From Stenocarpella maydis (lineage: Eukaryota > Ascomycota > Sordariomycetes > Diaporthales > Diaporthaceae), in the NCBI GenBank assembly GCA_002270565.1, contig NQMI01000051.1, positions 186,001-250,000 of the forward strand: 64,000 nt of DNA, given 5' to 3'. Below, piece by piece: positions 13,277 through 24,871 of the stretch (position 1 is its first letter; every line of letters begins with the position of its first letter). The notes below the pieces were generated by a model, which was not told the origin of the DNA, ran no database searches, and saw nothing but the letters and a program-made list of their open reading frames with translations. A program made the translations under genes and the position numbers.

Positions 13277-13917
13277 TTTGAGTATGCCCTCAAAGGGCGG
13301 GGTTTGAGAGAGATTTGATCGAGTGGGGTGCGGGCCCCTGAGGCACTGACTTGTACATCATTGGGTCTGTCTGGCCGAGGGACCCGGAGGAGCCAAGGAG
13401 CTTGAATATATTGAGAGGGCAGTGGTCTCTGAGTGTGTTTGATAACTGATGATGATGATGGTGATGTGGGGCACTCACGGTCGTCCTGGCATGAATAATC
13501 GTGACGCGGCAATTTGCAACCGGCACATCGGCGTTAGAAGTTAATATCAACCAGTACATTGGCATGTCCATGACGCCTTGCCAACACAGGTTTGCTCTGG
13601 AGTAAGGCCGACAATTGAGTATGTAGGAGACCAAGGTCTATAGGGGATGGATATATCCTAATACAGCAAATACACAAAGTGAGACACAGAAGAGGTCCCC
13701 CCAACGCCATCGCCGCCGGGGTGACCGTATGTTGGTAGGCAGGCGAGTATATAAAACCCTCTAAGAAAAAGTCGACCGCCCTTTTGGGTATTTATCGTCC
13801 AGACGTGGGGGAAAAGCACAATCGTCATCAAGTCATTCATCGCTAGTGGCACACACACAGAACCAGACCTGCGGGCGGAGGGTTCAAGACATATAGCAGC
13901 CTGTCGCCCCCCGCCAC
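13277..13917. other. Convergent intergenic, HSE1 / SNF2
   Basis: This 640-bp stretch is shared 3' UTR space between converging genes. A short GAT-repeat tract lies near 13447-13460. No gene or RNA structure was recognised. Confidence 0.6.
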
Positions 13918-16900
13918 TCACCACCGGCGCCCGTAGACATCATCCTCCCTCCTTGGCGCCTTCTTGACCACGGGCTTCCTAGCCCTGAAGTCCTCCAGGC
14001 CGTTCAGCGCGTCGTCCTCGGGGGTGCCGCCGCGGGAGCGGCCTCCGCCGTCGCCGTCGCCCTCGGCGCCCTCGGCGCGGGGCTTGAAGAGGTTGAGGAG
14101 GTCCTGCAGGGACAGCTTGAGCGAGTCCTTGTTCTTCTTCATGCCGCCCTCGATGGCGTGCATGGCGAGGAGGCGCTTCTTCTCCTGCAGCTCGAGGATG
14201 CGCTCCTCGACCGTGCCCTTGACCGTGAGCTTATACACGACGACGTCTACCGTCTGAGTGAGGCGGTGCACGCGGTCTATGGCTTGTTCCTCGACGAACT
14301 GGGCGCGGGATGGTCAGTCTGAGTGCGCTACATGAGGGTGAAGGGAAAAGCCTGAAATAGGGAAAGGTGAGAAGTGGTAGGGCAGATTAGGTGCACTCAC
14401 CGGGTTCCAGAAAGGCTCGATAATGATGACCCGTGTAGCAGCCGTCAGGTTGAGTCCCAAGGACCCACACTTCAGACTGCAGAGCAGGATGCGCGTGTTC
14501 TTGTCGTTTCGCAGCCTAGAAAGGCTCTCCTCGCGGGCGTCATTCTTCATCCCACCGTCGTACCGCACAAACTTGAAGCCTTCCTTGCGCAGGTACGGCT
14601 CCACCAGGTCCAGCATGGAGGTGAACTGGGAAAAGACGATGAACTTGTGCTCATGGGCCTCCTCATGCAGGATCTTTACGATCTCGCGAATCTTGGACGA
14701 GTTCATGAGATGAGTCTTGCCCTTGTTCGCCCGATGAGGGGTGTACAGGATCTCTGTCTTCTCGAGCTCGGATTCCGAGACGCCCGAATCCTCCTCGTCA
14801 GAATCGCTTCGAGAGTCGGAGTCGGAGTCTGATTCCACTCTGATCACCGGCTTCCGCTGTTTCTTTGATCTAAGTGGCTGTGACTCGAACTTATCGAGGG
14901 ACACAAGGCTGTCATCATCAGAGCCATCGTCGTAGGTGGTTTGTGTGGCAACCTCATCGTCAACCACGAAGCTTCCGAGCCGGCTGCCAGCCTCGGATTC
15001 GGAGTGGTGCAGTGAGTCTTCGGAGCCGATATCCTCGCCGGTTCCCTCGGCGTTCTCGTCATCAGTGCCCCCGGTCTTGCCTAGGCGCAATGATCCTCTC
15101 TGGTCCTCGCCCACGAGCCAGCTTCCGTCCTCGTCGTCGTCGTCACTGTCAATGACGACATTTCGCCTCCGTGGCTTGCGCCTGTTGTCTTCGGCCTTGA
15201 TCTTGTGCTTCCTGTGTTTCCTTGCCGCCTTCATGGTCTTGTTCACACCAGTGAAATCAGTGTGAACTTCGTCCATGTTCGCTAGGCACTCCTCGCAGTG
15301 GACTTCACGCGCAGATACATCCCGAGGGAGGTCGATCATGCACAGCTCGCACTTCTTGGCCTGGAGACCCATGCCTCCCAAAGCATCTGCGAGGTCGTTG
15401 ACGCTTGTGTCCGCATTCTTGTTAGAAGTATCGGTGGAAAGGGCGTCCTTATCCTTGTCCAACTTGCTCCCCACCAGGCTCGGATGGTTGCAAGCTTGCC
15501 TGAGCCGCAGGAGCAGCACCAGAGCGTTGGCATAGCTGACCTTTTGTTTCATCATGGCCTCGAGGCTCTTGTCGGCACTCTCCTCCAACTTGTTGTAGAA
15601 CCTCCGCTCAGAGGCTGAAAACTCTGTGGAGACCGCCACAACCTTGCGCTCTGTAATCTTGAACTTTGATGTTGGCGTCTCGCCTGACCCGTTCTGGGCC
15701 GCCTCCTCAAGAACCTTCTTCCCACCTGGCAGCAAAGCACCCTCTTCCTTGAGAATGTCCTTGGTCCGGCGCTTCATGAATGATCGCAGGAGGGCGTGTA
15801 GCCGTCGAATCGCGAGGTGGCCCTTCCCATTCTTCATGGGCTTGTCGATGTTCTCCCGCCAATGCTGGAGATTGTCGTAAGGCTGAATGCGTAGGAAGTT
15901 GACCAGGCTCTGCAACTCATCCAGGTTGTTCTGCATGGGTGTGCCAGTGAGACACCATCGATACTCGGAGCGCAGGGCACAACACGCTTTTGTGCCCTTG
16001 GCGTTGCGGTTCTTTATAGTATGAGCTTCATCCAGGATTACACGGTACCAGTGCAGGCCGAAGCACCCTGCCTTGACCGTCTCCGAGGTGTAGTTGAATT
16101 CTGAGACCAGGATCTGATAGGTGGTGATCACGACATCGTACTTAGCGAGGTCCTGAAACCGCTTTGTACGGTTCGGCCCATGGTGAACGCAGACACTGAG
16201 GCGGTTGGATTTCGTCACCTTCTCGTTGATCTCTTGCTCCCACTGTCGAATCAGAGCCAGGGGTGCGACGACAAGCGTACCCCTCTCAACACCATTCAGG
16301 CTCTTCTTCCAGTCCGGATGGTCCCTGTCCGGTCTGGGATTGCTGATGATGAGCGAGATTGATTGCAGGGTCTTCCCCAATCCCATATCCTGCAAGAGAT
16401 GTGTGAGCACGATGTTTGAGCATGTGAGTAGCCCGATGGGGCAGTGTGAATGAAGACTTACGTCCGCTAGAATGCCGCCCTTGGGAACCTTTCCACGCTT
16501 GACAGGGCCCAGCTCTCGGCCTTTCATCCACTTGACCCCCTCGACCTGATGCGGGAGGAGCTTGACCTTGATCCCCTCCAGTGTGCCGTCGTCCAGGTCG
16601 CCCTTGTTCTCTTCCTCGTCATCTTCGAGGCCGCCCTCCAGCAAGGCTTTTAGGTCCTCGTTCGCCTTGACAGGGTCGGTATAGAAGGTGTTGTCCTCGA
16701 AGGCAGCATTGGCCGGGGCCCCTCTATAGTAAGACGACTGGACATACTCGGACGGGTATGCCTCCGGACCCAGGGAGCTGAACGTCTGCGGCGGCGCAGT
16801 CTCGGCTGGTCTGCGGGGCGGGGGCACCTTCTGGTCCCTGTGCAGCTCGGGCCGGTTCCTGGGCTGGATGAACATCTGGGAAGCGCCGGCTGCCTTCTGC

Positions 16901-17166
16901 TTAAGGCTGGACATGAGCTTTCCTGGCTTCCCAAAGACGGGCTTGTCCGAGTGTCCGAAGCCCAGCGAGTTCAGCGACTTGTACCCGCGCGGGGGCTCGG
17001 GGCTGTTGGTGAGGTCGATGACGTTGTCGCTTGGATTTGCAGCACCGGGGCGCGATGGGGCGCCTGTGGCGGCGGGTGAGGCGGCGGGCTGGTTCGCAAC
17101 CTGCGAGCTGATGTTGTCGAGGTAATCATCCTCGTCAGACGACTCGACACGCGTCAGGCGCGCCAT
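13918..17166 (-). CDS. SNF2-family DNA-dependent ATPase (Rad5/Rad16/Uls1-Rrp group)
   Basis: This is a SWI2/SNF2 translocase expected to act on chromatin or repair intermediates in the nucleus. Exons (minus strand): 17166-16462, 16389-14401 and 14298-13918, giving 1024 residues. The first intron (72 nt) falls directly before Walker A, joining GGILAD to DMGLGKT. Other motifs are ILDEAHTIKN (DEAH box), LTGTPMQNNL, GLNLTAATRVIIIEPFWNP and AIDRVHRLTQT of the C-terminal helicase lobe. An acidic N-terminus carries VIDLT at residues 49-53, a classical SUMO-interacting motif. Between the two lobes, near residues 582-605, sits a short CxxC...CxxC element (CELC and CEEC) instead of a full RING finger. 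About 200 Ser/Asp/Glu-rich residues follow. Rad5, Rad16 and Uls1 have a RING there, so this copy looks reduced. The ATPase call is secure; which subfamily it belongs to is less so. Confidence 0.88.
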
Positions 17167-17254
17167 GACAGCGGCTTAAAGTGGTTCAGACGGACGTAGT
17201 GCTCGTTTCGAATTCGATAAGTGCGTCTCTCCTTTGTCATGCGTCTTTTGGGAC

Positions 17255-17288
<34 letters not shown>

Positions 17289-18033
17289 AAGGTGCTGGCT
17301 CTGGGCTGTCTGCCTAGTTGACGCCTGCTCGTGCCGTTGTTCGAGCGAGACTACACTGGGACGAAAAGGCCAAGAGGGCAAAGAAAGGCTGCCCAAGAAT
17401 ATGAGAGAACACGTCAAAGTCGCTGCAGCGAATTACCACGATTGGTGCAGGAACGCGTGTTGGTGTCTCGAATGCTGCAGGTTGAGTTGGCGTTGCTGCA
17501 AGGTGAGGGGCGGCGGCTTTGCTGTAGGAGGCCTGGCTCTAATAGTATATTGTAAGTAAACAGATGACATATGCACACAGGCAGCGGGGCGGTTGCTGCG
17601 ACAGCGGTGCAGCTAGCCCCCGCTTGAGTCAAATACGACGGCCCAGGGTACAGCGTATTTTACCATGGCACGGAATTTGTTAATGCTGAATTGCTCGTCA
17701 CCAAAACCACAAGATACACATGGCCTGGTTTGAATCTCCCCGGTCTTCCTGGCAAAAGGCTCCATCTGTATGCCTTCGACGCTGGTGGAATATCTGGTAA
17801 GGCATATATAACAAGTAAAGGGACCACTCCGTACGGCCCCATAGAAACCACGTAACATTCCTGCATGTGATTGGGATACTGCCAGGGTTGGAAGCTACTT
17901 GGCTATGGAGTTTCTGCCACTATATGCCGTGTCATTATTCTGCCTATGCGGACACTGCAGGATATCAGGTTTTCCTGCATCCACCCATGGTGTTCTTTGT
18001 TCATATCTCACTCTTGCGGAAGCAGTCTAATTC
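17167..18033. other. Intergenic between SNF2 and Yrb30-like genes
   Basis: This stretch lies 5' of the SNF2 gene and 3' of the Yrb30-like gene. Its main feature is a T14-A22 homopolymer junction at 17255-17290, about 90 bp upstream of the SNF2 start codon. No coding sequence is supported. Confidence 0.6.
17255..17290. repeat. Poly(dT)-poly(dA) junction
   Basis: Fourteen T (17255-17268) are followed directly by twenty-two A (17269-17290). Such tracts exclude nucleosomes and are common in fungal promoters; this one is placed about 90 bp before the SNF2 start codon. The two halves could also pair as a hairpin. Tract length may be imprecise, because homopolymers are prone to assembly error. Confidence 0.7.
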
Positions 18034-19966
18034 TTATTTGGTAGGGGTATCAGTGTAAGGATCAAACCCAACGCGCCGCTCTGCCTCATTCCTGACCCTC
18101 CACCTCTCCTCCCCCTTCAGCCCCGTGGTCGATGTCTCCTCCAGGAAGAAGGACAAGATGTGGTCCGGTATGGACAGGTGCGCCGCCTGCTGGAACTCTT
18201 GCAGACTCGTGAGCCGGATGAGCATCTCCATCAATGATAGCGACGACGTGATCGAGCTAAACGGCGACCTAGCCACAAACTGTTCTTCACGCCGTGCATC
18301 AAACCTCTCGAGTTCTTTCGATGCGGGCTTTCCGGAGACGTCATTGATCCCTGTTGGGGAGTGGATAGACAATGTCTTGATCTGCGCCATCAGGTTCGCA
18401 TCAAGTGACGGATTGTGCGGTGCCATTGGCCGCTTTGTTTTGATGGTCGGCACTGTCTGCTCGTCCTCGCTGTCCGAGTCTGCTTCTTCATCCGAGTCTG
18501 ATGGGTCGCCATTGCTGTCCCCTGAGAAAACCTCAAATGCGAGCCATTCGGGGTCAAGATGAGGCGGCAGATGCAAGCCTAGTGGGTGTGGCTTTGCCAC
18601 AGATTTTGAATCTGGCAACCCGGTTTCCTCAAGCAACTGGCGGTCGATTTCGTCTTGTTCCTGGTCGACATCATCACCCCCTGGGCCGCCGATAGCTTTG
18701 GCTGGGTTGACATGATGAGCGCCGGGGGGGTCTTCGGCCCCACTATCGCCGGCAGCGTTAACCTCTCTCTTCAAAAGAAGTATAGGGTTGTTGCCGGCCT
18801 CGTCAGAGTTTCCGATATTGAGGATTCTGCCACTATCCGTGTAGAAGATACGCGAGATCTGATGGATTGGAATGGATTCACGAATCCCTGCCTGCGTGAT
18901 TGTGTCGTAAGGGCGAGTCTTGGTGTCGCTGTCCTCATGCACTCTGCCATCGTCTAAATCCTCGACGAGTTCAAAATGGTATGCATATTCATCTGGCCGC
19001 CCGAGGGCCTCATCTCCTGGGTATCCGGAATCTTGGCCTGGCATTAAGAAGCCATCGGGGACATAGCCCTGGTTATGGTTGAACGACCACTGGATCGGCG
19101 TTCTGCATAGGCGCACTCGAGCCTTGTGCAAGACTTCCTGCCAGATAGGTCTCCTCTCGCCCTCCCCAAAGCCGTACGGCTCATCCTTCTGGGGAGAGCC
19201 TGCCCGAGATGGGTCCGGGGTGGACGGTCTTGCGGGTGCGTGGGAACCGTGTTGCGTCGCGGTCTGGGTGTGTCCCACAAAGAGCATGTAAAGAGACAGG
19301 TAGAAGTTTGGGCCGATCTGAACGGGATGGGAGGGATCACTGGCGAACTGTGTGTCCCCGAGATTCAGGAAGAAGCTGGCCTGGAGGAATCGGGAGGGTG
19401 ATATGCCCGTGGGCATGGTCGACGACAAGGTCTCGCCTGAGGCGGTGATGGCGATTTGCAGAGAGGGGATCTCTCTGTCGATACGTGCCAACAGTGCCTT
19501 GATGTCGCGAATGATTTTCAATAGTTCGGCATGGTGAGCATCGGCGGTCTTGGCCTTGGTCCCTGACCTCTGGGAACCCTCTTCTGCGATGGCAGCATTC
19601 TCAAGTCTCGTGCCAAGAGAGACAATGTCGCGGTGCAACGACTTTGCCAACGGGACGGCAGATTCAAGAAAGACGTTGCCCCGTCCAGACCTAGAGGCGT
19701 ATTAGCGGGAGTCTTGTCTTGATGTGAACGAAGGAAGGGTGGCTGACACACTTAAACTCTATCAAGTCTATGATGGGCGACAGGATCTTGACCTTGCCGC
19801 TAAACTGGTCCTGCAAGCTCTTGAGCTCGGCACGAACGCCTCTGTTGTCGACTGTCTTGAGCAGCCTCGCACACTGCCCAACGGCATAGCTCGAAGTAAG
19901 GGTAATGCCCGTTCGTATGGCATAATTGATAGCTTGCGCCCCGAGCCGCCCTAGTAGAGCATCCAT
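18034..19966 (-). CDS. Ran-GTP-binding protein, Yrb30-like
   Basis: Two exons on the minus strand, 19966-19752 and 19690-18034, separated by a 61-nt intron, encode 623 residues. The N-terminus (MDALLGRLGAQAINYAIRTG, then TLTSSYAVGQCARLLKTVD) matches my recollection of the fungal Yrb30/RanGTP-binding family, whose members begin with a helical segment of this kind. Yeast Yrb30 is cytoplasmic, binds Ran-GTP and blocks RanGAP-stimulated hydrolysis. Residues 70-170 are helical and charged. The middle (about 180-360) is a globular region with Trp-rich segments such as RRPIWQEVLHKARVRLCRTP. An acidic Ser/Asp stretch (about 445-470) and a conserved-looking C-terminal helix (about 560-623) follow. The yeast protein is shorter (about 440). 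The gene is divergent from eRF3 across 826 bp. The family assignment rests on memory of the N-terminal pattern and is moderately sure. Confidence 0.65.
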
Positions 19967-20792
19967 GGTTGGGTCGGGTTATGCGAGAACCAGCCACACC
20001 ATACCTCACCCGACTTGGCCGAACTTGGAGTCGGGTGCAAGCTGGTTCATGGCCCTGCAAGTGCGGTGAGCTTGACGGAATATTTGGTTTGTCGCAGGAG
20101 CCACAACCAAGCCCCAAAAACAGATGCTGGCAGACAGTGTCTTGTAGTTGAGTGGCTTCGGAGGTGACCTGTGCTTGTGTCAGGAAAGGCTAGGTGCGAA
20201 GGTCTGCACGTACACTGTGAGAAGACTAGATTTGTTGCTAGGAATGACGGTGTCTGGGTCCGTCATTCCAACTGTGTGACTCTCCAAAGCGGGCAGCAGC
20301 CTAGTGTATGGACTACAGCCAGCCCACCCAGGCGTCATGGTGGGGCAAAAATCATCCAGGGCATTCACCCCGCCGCCCAAACAGCCAAAGGTGCACTCTA
20401 AGCTGCACCAGATCCTTCGCCATACATCGCTCTCTGCTGTGCTGATGCACCTGACATCAGGAATCCCGGGAGTCCCAGGCAGTGGGCGCAGTCAGGCATC
20501 AATAGGACCCAGGACTCACATTCAGAGGAGAGAGGCACAGTCATACCCAACCGCTTGCCCATCCAGAACCTGAACATCGGCAGGGCAGTTTTTCAAGCCC
20601 ACGTCCTGATATTCATAGATAACCCCACCCCTGCATTTTGTGGCTACCGGGGCAAGCTGTTGCAGCAGCATACTCGGTAGAAATACCCTCTCGGGAACAC
20701 CACCACCCACCATCACCAACGCCACAGCCACCTCCGACCCAACCTACCGACATCTTCACCCTAAGGCAACAGCACGGCAAAAGCCAGCCATC
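19967..20792. promoter_or_regulatory. SUP35: Bidirectional promoter region, Yrb30-like / SUP35
   Basis: This 826-bp region separates divergent start codons and must hold both promoters. The last 100 bases before the eRF3 start are CA-rich, which is typical of fungal 5' leaders. No clear TATA box or other element was recognised. Confidence 0.5.
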
Positions 20793-23190
20793 ATGTCGAA
20801 CCTCAACTCTTGGGAAGACGACCCTGCCGCCCAGGATGAGAACCTGGCCCAGCAGGCCCAGCAGATGAACCTGGGCAACCAGCAACAGCCCCCGTCGCAA
20901 GGCGGCTTCCGTCCTGGCGCTGCGACCTTCTCGCCCGGTGCTGCAGCATTCCAGCCCGGACAGCCATTTGTCCCAGGAGGCTACGGTGGCCCTCAGTACC
21001 AGCAAGGGTACTATGGCGCCCAACAAGGCTACTACCCCCAGTACGGCGGTCAGGGCCAAGGCTTCGCGCAGTATGGCCAGGGCGGTTACGCCAACGTCTA
21101 CGGACAGGGCCAGTACAACCAGGCATACGGTACTCCTCCTTACCCAATTCGCAGCCTGTCGCAGGGCTACTTACTGACTTGGACCCAGGCCAGTATCAGG
21201 GACAGGGTTTTCAAGGACAACAAGTCCCGCAACAACAAGCGCAAGCCCCCAAACAGACTCCCACAATCGCCAAGCGGCCGAATGACCCTGCCGCTTCCTC
21301 ATCCGACCCCACGCCCAAGCCTACCGTTCAGAAGGAGGGCGGCACCAAGGTTCTGAGCATTGGGGGCGACGCCCCCAAGCCCAAGGCGAAGGTCCTCTCG
21401 ATTGGTGGCACCGCGCCTGCAAAGGAGGACCCAAAGACCGAGGAGGCTGCGCCAGAATCCAAGGAGGCCGGCGCCGATGAGGGAGCCAAGGTCACAGCGG
21501 CAAAGGCGATCGAGAAGACGGGCGAGAAGACAGGCTCCGAGAAGGTGTCCTCCGGCAAGACATCCCCCACACCATCCTCTGGGCGATCCAGCCCCTCACG
21601 AGGCGGCCCTAAGGGCGCCACTCGTGATGCGGTGGCCGTCGAGCAGGAGCAAACCGCCGATGTCGACGAGGAGACTCTGAAGGATATGTACGGCAAGGAG
21701 CATGTCAACATCATCTTCATCGGTCATGTCGATGCTGGCAAGTCCACCCTCGGCGGCTCTATTCTCGTTGTCACAGGCATGGTAGATCAGAGGACATTGG
21801 ACAAGTACAAGAAGGAGGCCAAGGAAATGGTACATGCCCTTTACCGTCGAGTGCTTTCAACATGCTGACCGCGTTTCCAGGGTAACCCATCGTGGTACCT
21901 CTCGTGGGTTCTTGATCTTACAAACGAGGAGAGGTCCAAGGGCAAGACCGTCGAAGTTGGGCGAGGCTTCTTTGAGACAGAAAAGCGGAAGTACAGTGTT
22001 CTGGATGCTCCAGGTCACAAGACATACGTGCCAAACATGATTGGTGGAGCTTCACAAGCAGACGTCGGTATTCTCGTCATCAGGTAAGGACGAAAATCTC
22101 ACCGTCAGAGGGCGAGGGGTCGATTCTCTCAGGTTTCAACAGTAACGCTGACAATCGCACAGTGCACGAAAGGGCGAATACGAGACTGGATTCGAGAAGG
22201 GTGGCCAGACTCGTGAGCACGCCATGCTGGCCAAGACCCAAGGTGTCAACAAGCTGGTGGTGGTCATCAACAAGATGGACGACCCGACAGTGGAGTGGTC
22301 ACATGACCGCTACAAGGAGTGCACAACTAAACTGGCAACCTTCCTCAAGGGTACTGGTTACAACCTGAAGACGGATGTCTTCTTCATGCCCGCCGCCGCC
22401 CAGTCACTGCTCAACATCAAGGACAGACTTCCGGCAGGAGTTGCACCATGGTACGACGGACCATCACTGCTGGAGTACCTCGACAACATGCAGGCTCTGG
22501 AGCGCAAGATCAATGCGCCTTTCATGATGGCCGTGTCCGGCAAGTACCGCGATATGGGCACCATGGTCGAGGGCCGTGTCGAGGCTGGTGTGGTGAAGAA
22601 GGGTATGACCCTGACTATGATGCCGAACAAAGCCAAGATCGACATCTCTGCAGTGTACGGCGAGCAAGAGGAGGAGGTTCCGCACGCGCAGTGCGGAGAC
22701 CAGGTACGGCTGCGTCTGCGAGGTATCGAGGAAGACGACATCCTCCCCGGATTCGTGCTCTGCTCGCCAAAGCGTCTGGTCCACTGTGTCAAGTCATTTG
22801 ACGCGCAGATCCGAATTCTGGACTTGAAGTCTATCCTCTCGGCCGGTTTCAACTGTGTGCTCCACGTCCACGCGGCCATCGAAGAGGTCACATTTGCGGC
22901 TCTGTTGCACACACTGCAGAAGGGCACCGGCCGCAAGAGCAAGCGGCCGCCTACACACGCCAAGAAGGGCGACAGCATTATCGCGCGCATGGAGGTCACC
23001 GGTGCCTCGGGCGCTGTCTGCGTTGAGAGATTCGAGGATTACCCACAGATGGGTCGCTTTACTCTTGTAAGTGCTCATACACGAGCCCGAATATTACCTG
23101 TTCTCGTTATTGACTGCCTCCCAGCGTGACCAAGGTCAAACGATCGCCATCGGCAAGATCATCAAGCTCAATACCGAGGATGCTGCCTAA
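20793..23190 (+). CDS. SUP35: Translation termination factor eRF3 (Sup35)
   Basis: eRF3 is the GTPase partner of eRF1 in stop-codon recognition. Five exons: 20793-21129, 21189-21829, 21881-22083, 22163-23066 and 23125-23190, giving 716 residues. Residues 25-135 are a Gln/Gly/Tyr-rich prion-like N domain ([20 protein letters not shown]). A charged Lys/Glu M domain follows (about 135-270). The EF-Tu-like part has G1 GHVDAGKST at 291-299, DAPGHK and NKMD, and ends in LNTEDAA. The first intron lies inside the prion-like domain. It is needed because the frame changes there, and it shows GTACTC at the donor, a TACTGAC branch site and CCCAG at the acceptor; splicing gives QAYGQYQGQG without a break. 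All four introns are 51-79 nt. Identification is secure. Confidence 0.95.
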
Positions 23191-23715
23191 GCAGCTCGCT
23201 AGATGCGCCAAGAAGCCACTTACCTCTGGCACATTCATGGACTGCCACGAGAACTGCTATTCTAGAGCCAGTGAATAGCCTAGCACGTTTGTGTAGGGTA
23301 GATAGATCTCAGTCACTGAGAAAGGCCGCGCCTTAGGTCGGTGGTCACTGCAGAGTGGCAAAGACCAGTGCTGCACACGCCATGGATGAAGCTAACTATG
23401 GCATGATGGAAAATCAAAAGCTGAATTTGGTTGGAAACAAGGGCTGGTGCCGAAAGATGATTTTAAACTGCGCGTGAAACTTAGAATAAGATATTCCTCC
23501 CGCATCTAGTGTTATCCCTGCTCCCAAATCCGGGGCAGTCATACATAGGTTTAGAATACAAGTCTGCAGAGTTGGGAGTGAGTCTCTCTGTCTGCATAGG
23601 CTATGTACTATATTCCACACTTTACTTACTTTTAGCCTTTCGACCACCTTACATATGTAGTCAGAAATGAGTTACCGCGCCAAGTATTTCCATGAGCACC
23701 CGAGGATGCAGAAGA
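23191..23715. other. Intergenic 3' of SUP35
   Basis: Presumed eRF3 3' UTR and spacer of 525 bp before the reductase remnant on the other strand. No gene is seen. Confidence 0.6.
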
Positions 23716-24329
23716 TCAAGCAACAACCAGAGTCGGGTCGATTTCCTCACGCCCGGCGTCTATCAGCCGGGTCAGCCACGCCGAGAGCGATACGATAGCA
23801 GCGGATATATCTCCGGGGCCAGTATGCGTTTGAAGTGCGTCAGCAATGGCGGGGAGCAGTGACTCCCATGAAGCTGAGCGAGGATTTCGGATATTGAACA
23901 CTTGAGTATCATCCGCCTGTGGGCTTGTCACTTGGCCCGAGTCCGCTTCGGGACTGCTTTGGCTTGTAATAAGTTCAACCATCACATCTGCTAGCAACAT
24001 CTGGTCTGATGGTGCCCAGTCGACCTCTGAGAAGCGAGGTCCGAAGCTTGGCGGCAGACAACCCAGACCTCTAGAGCTGACGAAAAGACTGGGGAGCCAC
24101 TCATTCTTGTTCCATAGGCCACCTGACCGAGACGGAGCACCACGGTAGGGATCCCGAAGGATTTCACAGCTATATCACACAGTGATTAGGATAGGAAATT
24201 ATTGCGTACATAGCCATTACACGAGAGAGTGCCCATCAGAGATAGATACCTTCTCAAGTCAGGTTTTCATCCCTGCTAGCGAGCCCACCTATTGATTGCG
24301 CTGACCCAGTAGATGGGACGCAACATTGA
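23716..24329 (-). pseudogene. Broken thioester-reductase domain (NRPS-like / PKS C-terminus)
   Basis: On the minus strand, one frame from 24329 reads IYWVSAINRWAR, then GYVRNNFLS, SLCDIAVKSF and GIPTVVLRLGQVA. This order is that of NAD-binding terminal reductase domains of fungal NRPS-like enzymes and PKSs. The frame holds stops TAG (24276-24278), TGA (24267-24269) and TAA (24186-24188). After GQVA, near 24130, the match jumps to another frame, which runs GGLWNKNEWLPSLFVSSRGL, FSEVDWAPSDQMLLADVMVE and FNIRNPRSASWESLLPAIAD, ending at 23716. Several residues expected between GQV and GGLW are missing, suggesting a small deletion. I see no adenylation, PKS or carrier domain upstream. It is therefore a dead 3' end of a large synthase gene. 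Family identification comes from recognised motifs, not a search. Confidence 0.72.
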
Positions 24330-24871
24330 CTGCGTTACCTAGTGTTGAATCAGCAACGTATTGTTTGTAATCAGATGCCACGTAAAAATGAACCCGTGAT
24401 TTACAACAGACTTACATCCTCAGCAGGAAACGCGAGAACTATTTCCTTGAATCGCACCTTCTATGGGTTGGTCTCCCGAATCCGGTATGAAGTGATGGCA
24501 GGCACCATCCGTGTTCCAAAAGGTGCTTTCTTAAGACCTTGATAGTGTGACCGCACACACACACAGGCCCCTTCACCTTTTGCTCGACCTCATCTTCATG
24601 CTGCTTCCACGAACGTTCTTCTTTCCCCATCCCAAATACGCACAAAGTCGTGCAACGATACACCGAGATTTCAGTTATCTGAGCTGTGTAAAAGCAACAT
24701 CTTCTGCGCTCGCCTACGGTAGATTTTGCAAATATCGATCACGAAGCCTGACTGAGAAGACCGTTGATACTGGCAGGCCGGGGCTTCAAGGTTGCAACTC
24801 CCCAGTCTCCTGTTTGCCCCGACGGTCTTTTTCAGCCACGTCCTGAAAACCCAAAAATCACAATTGGCAAC
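24330..24871. other. Intergenic, reductase remnant to SDR
   Basis: No intact gene. Minus-strand coding-like fragments around 24420-24500 (for example VRFKEIVLAFPAED) may be more of the decayed reductase gene but are too short to support. A CA run lies near 24553-24566. The SDR promoter must be here. Confidence 0.45.

Noticed and set aside
14874..15618. Plus-strand frames opposite the SNF2 gene
   Set aside because: Shadows of the acidic/Ser-rich coding sequence on the minus strand.
21130..21188. Apparent frameshift in eRF3
   Set aside because: A 59-nt intron with GT, a TACTGAC branch site and CAG removes it and joins the Gln/Gly repeat cleanly.
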